This document shows, one piece after another, positions 61,409 through 64,000 of a stretch of DNA of 64,000 bases. Under the pieces are notes generated by a model. It was given only the letters and a program-made list of their open reading frames with translations. It did no database searches and was not told the DNA's origin. The position numbers were made by a program, and so were the translations under genes. This DNA is from Thiohalospira sp051746205 (GTDB lineage Bacteria > Pseudomonadota > Gammaproteobacteria > Thiohalospirales > Thiohalospiraceae). Each line of letters opens with the position of its first letter. Positions within the stretch are counted from its first letter, which is position 1. The stretch lies in contig JBNJEU010000001.1 in NCBI GenBank assembly GCA_051746205.1, forward strand, positions 21,945 to 85,944, in the 5' to 3' direction.

Positions 61409-62293
61409 TCAGGCTTCAGGATAGTCCAGAAGAGCGGGCCGATGCGCCTCCAGTTGTTCGCCAGCCTGTTCCACCGCATCGCGCTCCCGTCCCCGGACAA
61501 TGGCCAGGCGTCCCGCACGCGGATGCCCGGCACCATCCAGATCCGCACCGACATGGACCCCTGGTGGCGGCGACGGCCAGCCCTCGCGACGGAAGGGCCC
61601 GGGCGCGTCGGTAAAGACCGAACGGATAAAGCCGGGCCCTTCCTCAGCCGGGGCTCGCCAGGAACCCTCGTCCACCAGCTCCACCCAGGCGCGGAAGAAG
61701 TCGGCACCGTAGAATTCGAAGAAACCGTTGGAGCCGCGCAAGTGGGCCTCGATGATGGTCCCGCCGATGAGTTCCAGATTGGCGATCCCGGTGTAGCCGA
61801 CCAGTTGAGCGGCCGCCCAGCGGGTGATCACCGGTTCCACTTCCGGGGCGTTCACCCCCACCGCCCAGAGAAGGGGTCGGCCGTCGCCGGCCCACTCGAC
61901 GACCCGAGTATGGCGAAACCAGCGTACCGTCCCGTCCTCCACCAGACAGTCGCTGCTCACCTGCTCGCCCTCCAGGCGCAAGCACCAGAAAGTCCCCGGA
62001 TCCGTTGCCCCCTCGGCGGCGGTGGCCACCCGTGCACCGACTCCCATGCCGTGGAGATTGATGATGGGACGCACAAAGATGGCCGCCTCCGGGGCCAGAC
62101 CGAACGCCACCGGGTCGACCCCGGCCGGCGCGGCGGTCACACCCTGAGCGATGGCGAGATCGAGCTTGTTGTAGATCGCTCGGTGGGCAGGGTTCAGACG
62201 CCACGCCGCCGCGTCGCTGACGGGGATATCGTGGACGGGTTCGACGCCGGCAAACAGGGGAGCTCGTTCAAGCGGGAGACCGACAAAGGGCAT
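61409..62293 (-). CDS. Uncharacterised protein, possibly ATP-grasp fold
   Basis: A 294-residue protein that I do not recognise with confidence. It begins with MPFVGLPLERAPLFAGVEP and includes NKLDLAIAQGVTAAP, FVRPIINLHGMGVGARV, and NLELIGGTIIEAHLRGSNGF. The last segment resembles the metal- and nucleotide-binding strand of ATP-grasp enzymes, where N and E side chains ligate magnesium. No signal peptide or membrane segment. ATG at 62293 after CGGAGTTCCTGT. It lies between the rubredoxin reductase and crtY on the same strand. A ligase-type role in the same operon is an inference only. Confidence 0.5.
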   Translation of the reverse strand: MPFVGLPLERAPLFAGVEPVHDIPVSDAAAWRLNPAHRAIYNKLDLAIAQGVTAAPAGVDPVAFGLAPEAAIFVRPIINLHGMGVGARVATAAEGATDPGTFWCLRLEGEQVSSDCLVEDGTVRWFRHTRVVEWAGDGRPLLWAVGVNAPEVEPVITRWAAAQLVGYTGIANLELIGGTIIEAHLRGSNGFFEFYGADFFRAWVELVDEGSWRAPAEEGPGFIRSVFTDAPGPFRREGWPSPPPGVHVGADLDGAGHPRAGRLAIVRGRERDAVEQAGEQLEAHRPALLDYPEA

Positions 62294-62362
62294 ACAGGAA
62301 CTCCGGCGGGGAGACTCACCATGCTAACGCGACCCCGCCAGGACAACCACCCCGGCCATGAT

Positions 62363-63793
62363 TCAAGAAGCGAGCATCGCCATCTCCGCATCCAGAGGCC
62401 GACCCAGTGCGGCTTCCAGAGCTGGCGTCCGGGTGATCAGTTCACCGCTGGCGGCGAAGCCGAGCAGCCGCCCCTGCCCCTCGAAGAGATAGAGACTGCC
62501 TACCGGCCCCTGTTCCCGACAGACCCACTCACCATCAGTGCCAGTGGCAGGATCAGGCGGACACACGCTCAATGGCAGACTGGTGGTCTTCACCTGGATC
62601 GTCCCCGGATCGGGGGTGTAGGTGGTGGGTGTACCACTCAGATTGGCGGCAATAACCCGTGCCTGCGCCATCAGGGGCGTCACGTAGGGGCGCAGCCGGC
62701 CGCCGAATGCGGCACAGTCGCCCAGGGCACGAATGTGTGGATCGCTGGTGGTCAGGTTCGCGTCCACCGTAATCCCCTGGTCACAGGTCAGACCAGTGGC
62801 GGCTGCCAGTTCGGTGTTGGCGATCAGCCCCAGGGCACTGATGACGCGATCGGCCTCGAACCGACGGCCATCGGTCAACTGGATGGCCGCCCCCCCGGAC
62901 GGGCTGTCCAGAGCGTCGATTCGTGATACACCGCAACCGGTGTGGAGGGTCACGCCACTCTCGCCGAGCCGTGCGGTCAGATCATCGGCCAGCGCCTCTG
63001 GCAGCAGCCCCACGAGCGGGCGCGGTGCCTGCTCCAGCAACGTGACCTCGTAGCCGCCACGGACAAGGTCGTCGGCCAGCTCGCAGCCCACCAGGCCGGC
63101 ACCGATCACCGCAACCCGCCCGCCGGACCGCTCCAGCAACCGCCGGCGCAGAACCCGATAATCGTCCAGGCTGTTCACCGCCAGTGGCTGCGGCCCATCC
63201 CCGGGGAATACGGGGTGCCGCGGACGGGCCCCTGTGGCCAGGATCAGATCGCCATAAGAAATACCACCGCGTGGCGTGACCAGCCGGCGCCGTTCACGAT
63301 CGATGGCCAGCACCCGGACCCGGGGCAGAACCGTGATGCCGAGCCGTTCGCCCCGCTCGGCTGCCGTCTCGCGGAGCAGGCTCTGGCCATCGAGCCCCTT
63401 GGCGAAGGCGTTGGAGATCTGTGGTTTGTAGTAGTAATCCCCGCTGTCGGTGGCCAGCAGCTGGATCGGCCTCTCGGAGTCGAGACGGCGCAGCTCCTCG
63501 GCAGCGGCCCAGCCGGCCATACCGCCACCGACGATGACCACGGCGTCTGTCTCCGCCGCAGGAGCTCCCCAGCGGGTGGCGGGCACCGCTTCGGTCGCCG
63601 GACCGGCCGGTGCCAGCAACTCGAAATCAGCCTTTGTCACCAGACAGTCGGGACACTGCCAGTCGTCGGGAATGGCTTCGAACCGGGTGCCCGGGGCCAG
63701 TCCGTGCTCGGGATCGCCCTTTGCCTCGTCGTAGACATAGCCACAGACGCGGCAGATGTAGCGCTGGTAGTCACTGCGATTGCTGCTACTCAT
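62363..63793 (-). CDS. Rubredoxin--rubredoxin reductase fusion (FAD-dependent oxidoreductase)
   Basis: A 476-residue fusion. Residues 10-58 are a rubredoxin domain with YICRVCGYVYDEAKGDPEHG and WQCPDCLVTK, giving the four cysteines of a mononuclear iron site. After a short Ala/Pro-rich linker, residues 82-476 form a pyridine-nucleotide-disulfide-type reductase with VVIVGGGMAGWAAAEEL (FAD), RVAVIGAGLVGCELADDLVRG (NAD) and IRALGDCAAF. Homologous separate genes in Pseudomonas shuttle electrons from NADH to alkane hydroxylase or other oxygenases. Start ATG at 63793, four bases after the upstream stop. It might supply electrons to CrtZ or to another partner; this is untested. Confidence 0.9.
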   Translation of the reverse strand: MSSSNRSDYQRYICRVCGYVYDEAKGDPEHGLAPGTRFEAIPDDWQCPDCLVTKADFELLAPAGPATEAVPATRWGAPAAETDAVVIVGGGMAGWAAAEELRRLDSERPIQLLATDSGDYYYKPQISNAFAKGLDGQSLLRETAAERGERLGITVLPRVRVLAIDRERRRLVTPRGGISYGDLILATGARPRHPVFPGDGPQPLAVNSLDDYRVLRRRLLERSGGRVAVIGAGLVGCELADDLVRGGYEVTLLEQAPRPLVGLLPEALADDLTARLGESGVTLHTGCGVSRIDALDSPSGGAAIQLTDGRRFEADRVISALGLIANTELAAATGLTCDQGITVDANLTTSDPHIRALGDCAAFGGRLRPYVTPLMAQARVIAANLSGTPTTYTPDPGTIQVKTTSLPLSVCPPDPATGTDGEWVCREQGPVGSLYLFEGQGRLLGFAASGELITRTPALEAALGRPLDAEMAMLAS

Positions 63794-63796
63794 GGC

Positions 63797-64000
63797 TCAG
63801 GCCTCCGCCACGGTTTCAATAATGGTACGAAAGATCGGATCGAGCTCGGCACCAATGACGTCCAGTTCATCGCTCCCCCACGAGGCGAACACCGTGCTGG
63901 GGAGGCCGCCGACAAGCTGACCGCGTTCCTCGGCCTCGGGCCGGAGGTTTCGGTGGCCCTCCAGGCCTTCCCTCACAAGCACTGGGACAAGACCATCCCC
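63797..64000 (-). CDS. C-terminal end of an unidentified protein (cut by window edge)
   Basis: An open frame running off the right edge with no stop, so the gene starts outside the window. The last 67 codons end ELDPIFRTIIETVAEA. It stops three bases before the rubredoxin-fusion ATG, so the two are probably in one operon. Too little sequence is visible for identification. Confidence 0.55.
   Translation of the reverse strand, partial: GDGLVPVLVREGLEGHRNLRPEAEERGQLVGGLPSTVFASWGSDELDVIGAELDPIFRTIIETVAEA

Overview
The window is a GC-rich stretch of chromosome from a gammaproteobacterium. It most resembles the purple-sulfur / halophilic branch (Chromatiales, Ectothiorhodospiraceae-like); that placement is an inference from gene order and protein style, not from a search. 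Coding density is very high. There are no insertion sequences, phage genes or CRISPR arrays, and only one gene-free gap exceeds 300 bases (4732-5270). I read that gap as a small-RNA gene, not empty sequence.

Left block (1-5100): recA (cut by the window edge), pncC, a PilZ protein, mutS and fdxA, in the order known from Pseudomonas. Just past fdxA, on the opposite strand, lies a roughly 340-nt region with repeated CAGGA motifs, hairpins with GGA in their loops, and a perfect intrinsic terminator. It looks like a CsrB/RsmZ-type RNA that sequesters CsrA, and it sits where Pseudomonas carries rsmZ. This is the strongest discovery in the window.

Housekeeping block (5271-35600), mostly minus strand: dsbC, xerD, ogt, a secreted helical-repeat protein, and rplS-trmD-rimM-rpsP; a long inverted repeat; ffh and a beta-lactamase-fold phosphodiesterase-like protein; then plus-strand ccsA/ypjD, a CorC-type membrane protein and a PilZ protein. 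Next come radA, an NsrR-type regulator, a Nudix protein, bolA, alr, dnaB, rplI, a DUF2232 protein, rpsR-priB-rpsF, rlmB, rnr, tRNA-Leu(CAG), purA, hisZ, a DUF2065 protein, hflC-hflK, hflX, hfq and miaA. This is the classic miaA-hfq-hflXKC-purA-rnr-rlmB neighbourhood of Gammaproteobacteria.

Middle block (35579-54230): htpG behind a sigma-32-like promoter, pgm, a ppsR/ppsA divergent pair that controls phosphoenolpyruvate synthesis, two divergent paralogous cyclic-nucleotide-type regulators, a NifU-like protein, fliA, orn, rsgA, motA-motB, an HDOD-GAF signalling protein, recR-ybaB-dnaX and the 4.5S RNA gene.

Right block (54293-64000): a carotenoid cluster predicted to make zeaxanthin-type pigment. 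A plus-strand operon (crtE, an ABC-2 transporter pair, crtZ) faces a minus-strand operon (rubredoxin-rubredoxin reductase fusion, an uncharacterised ATP-grasp-like protein, crtY, crtI, crtB). The chemistry is GGPP to phytoene to lycopene to beta-carotene to zeaxanthin. The transporter coupled by ATGA overlaps inside the crt operon and the unknown protein upstream of crtY are the less expected parts.
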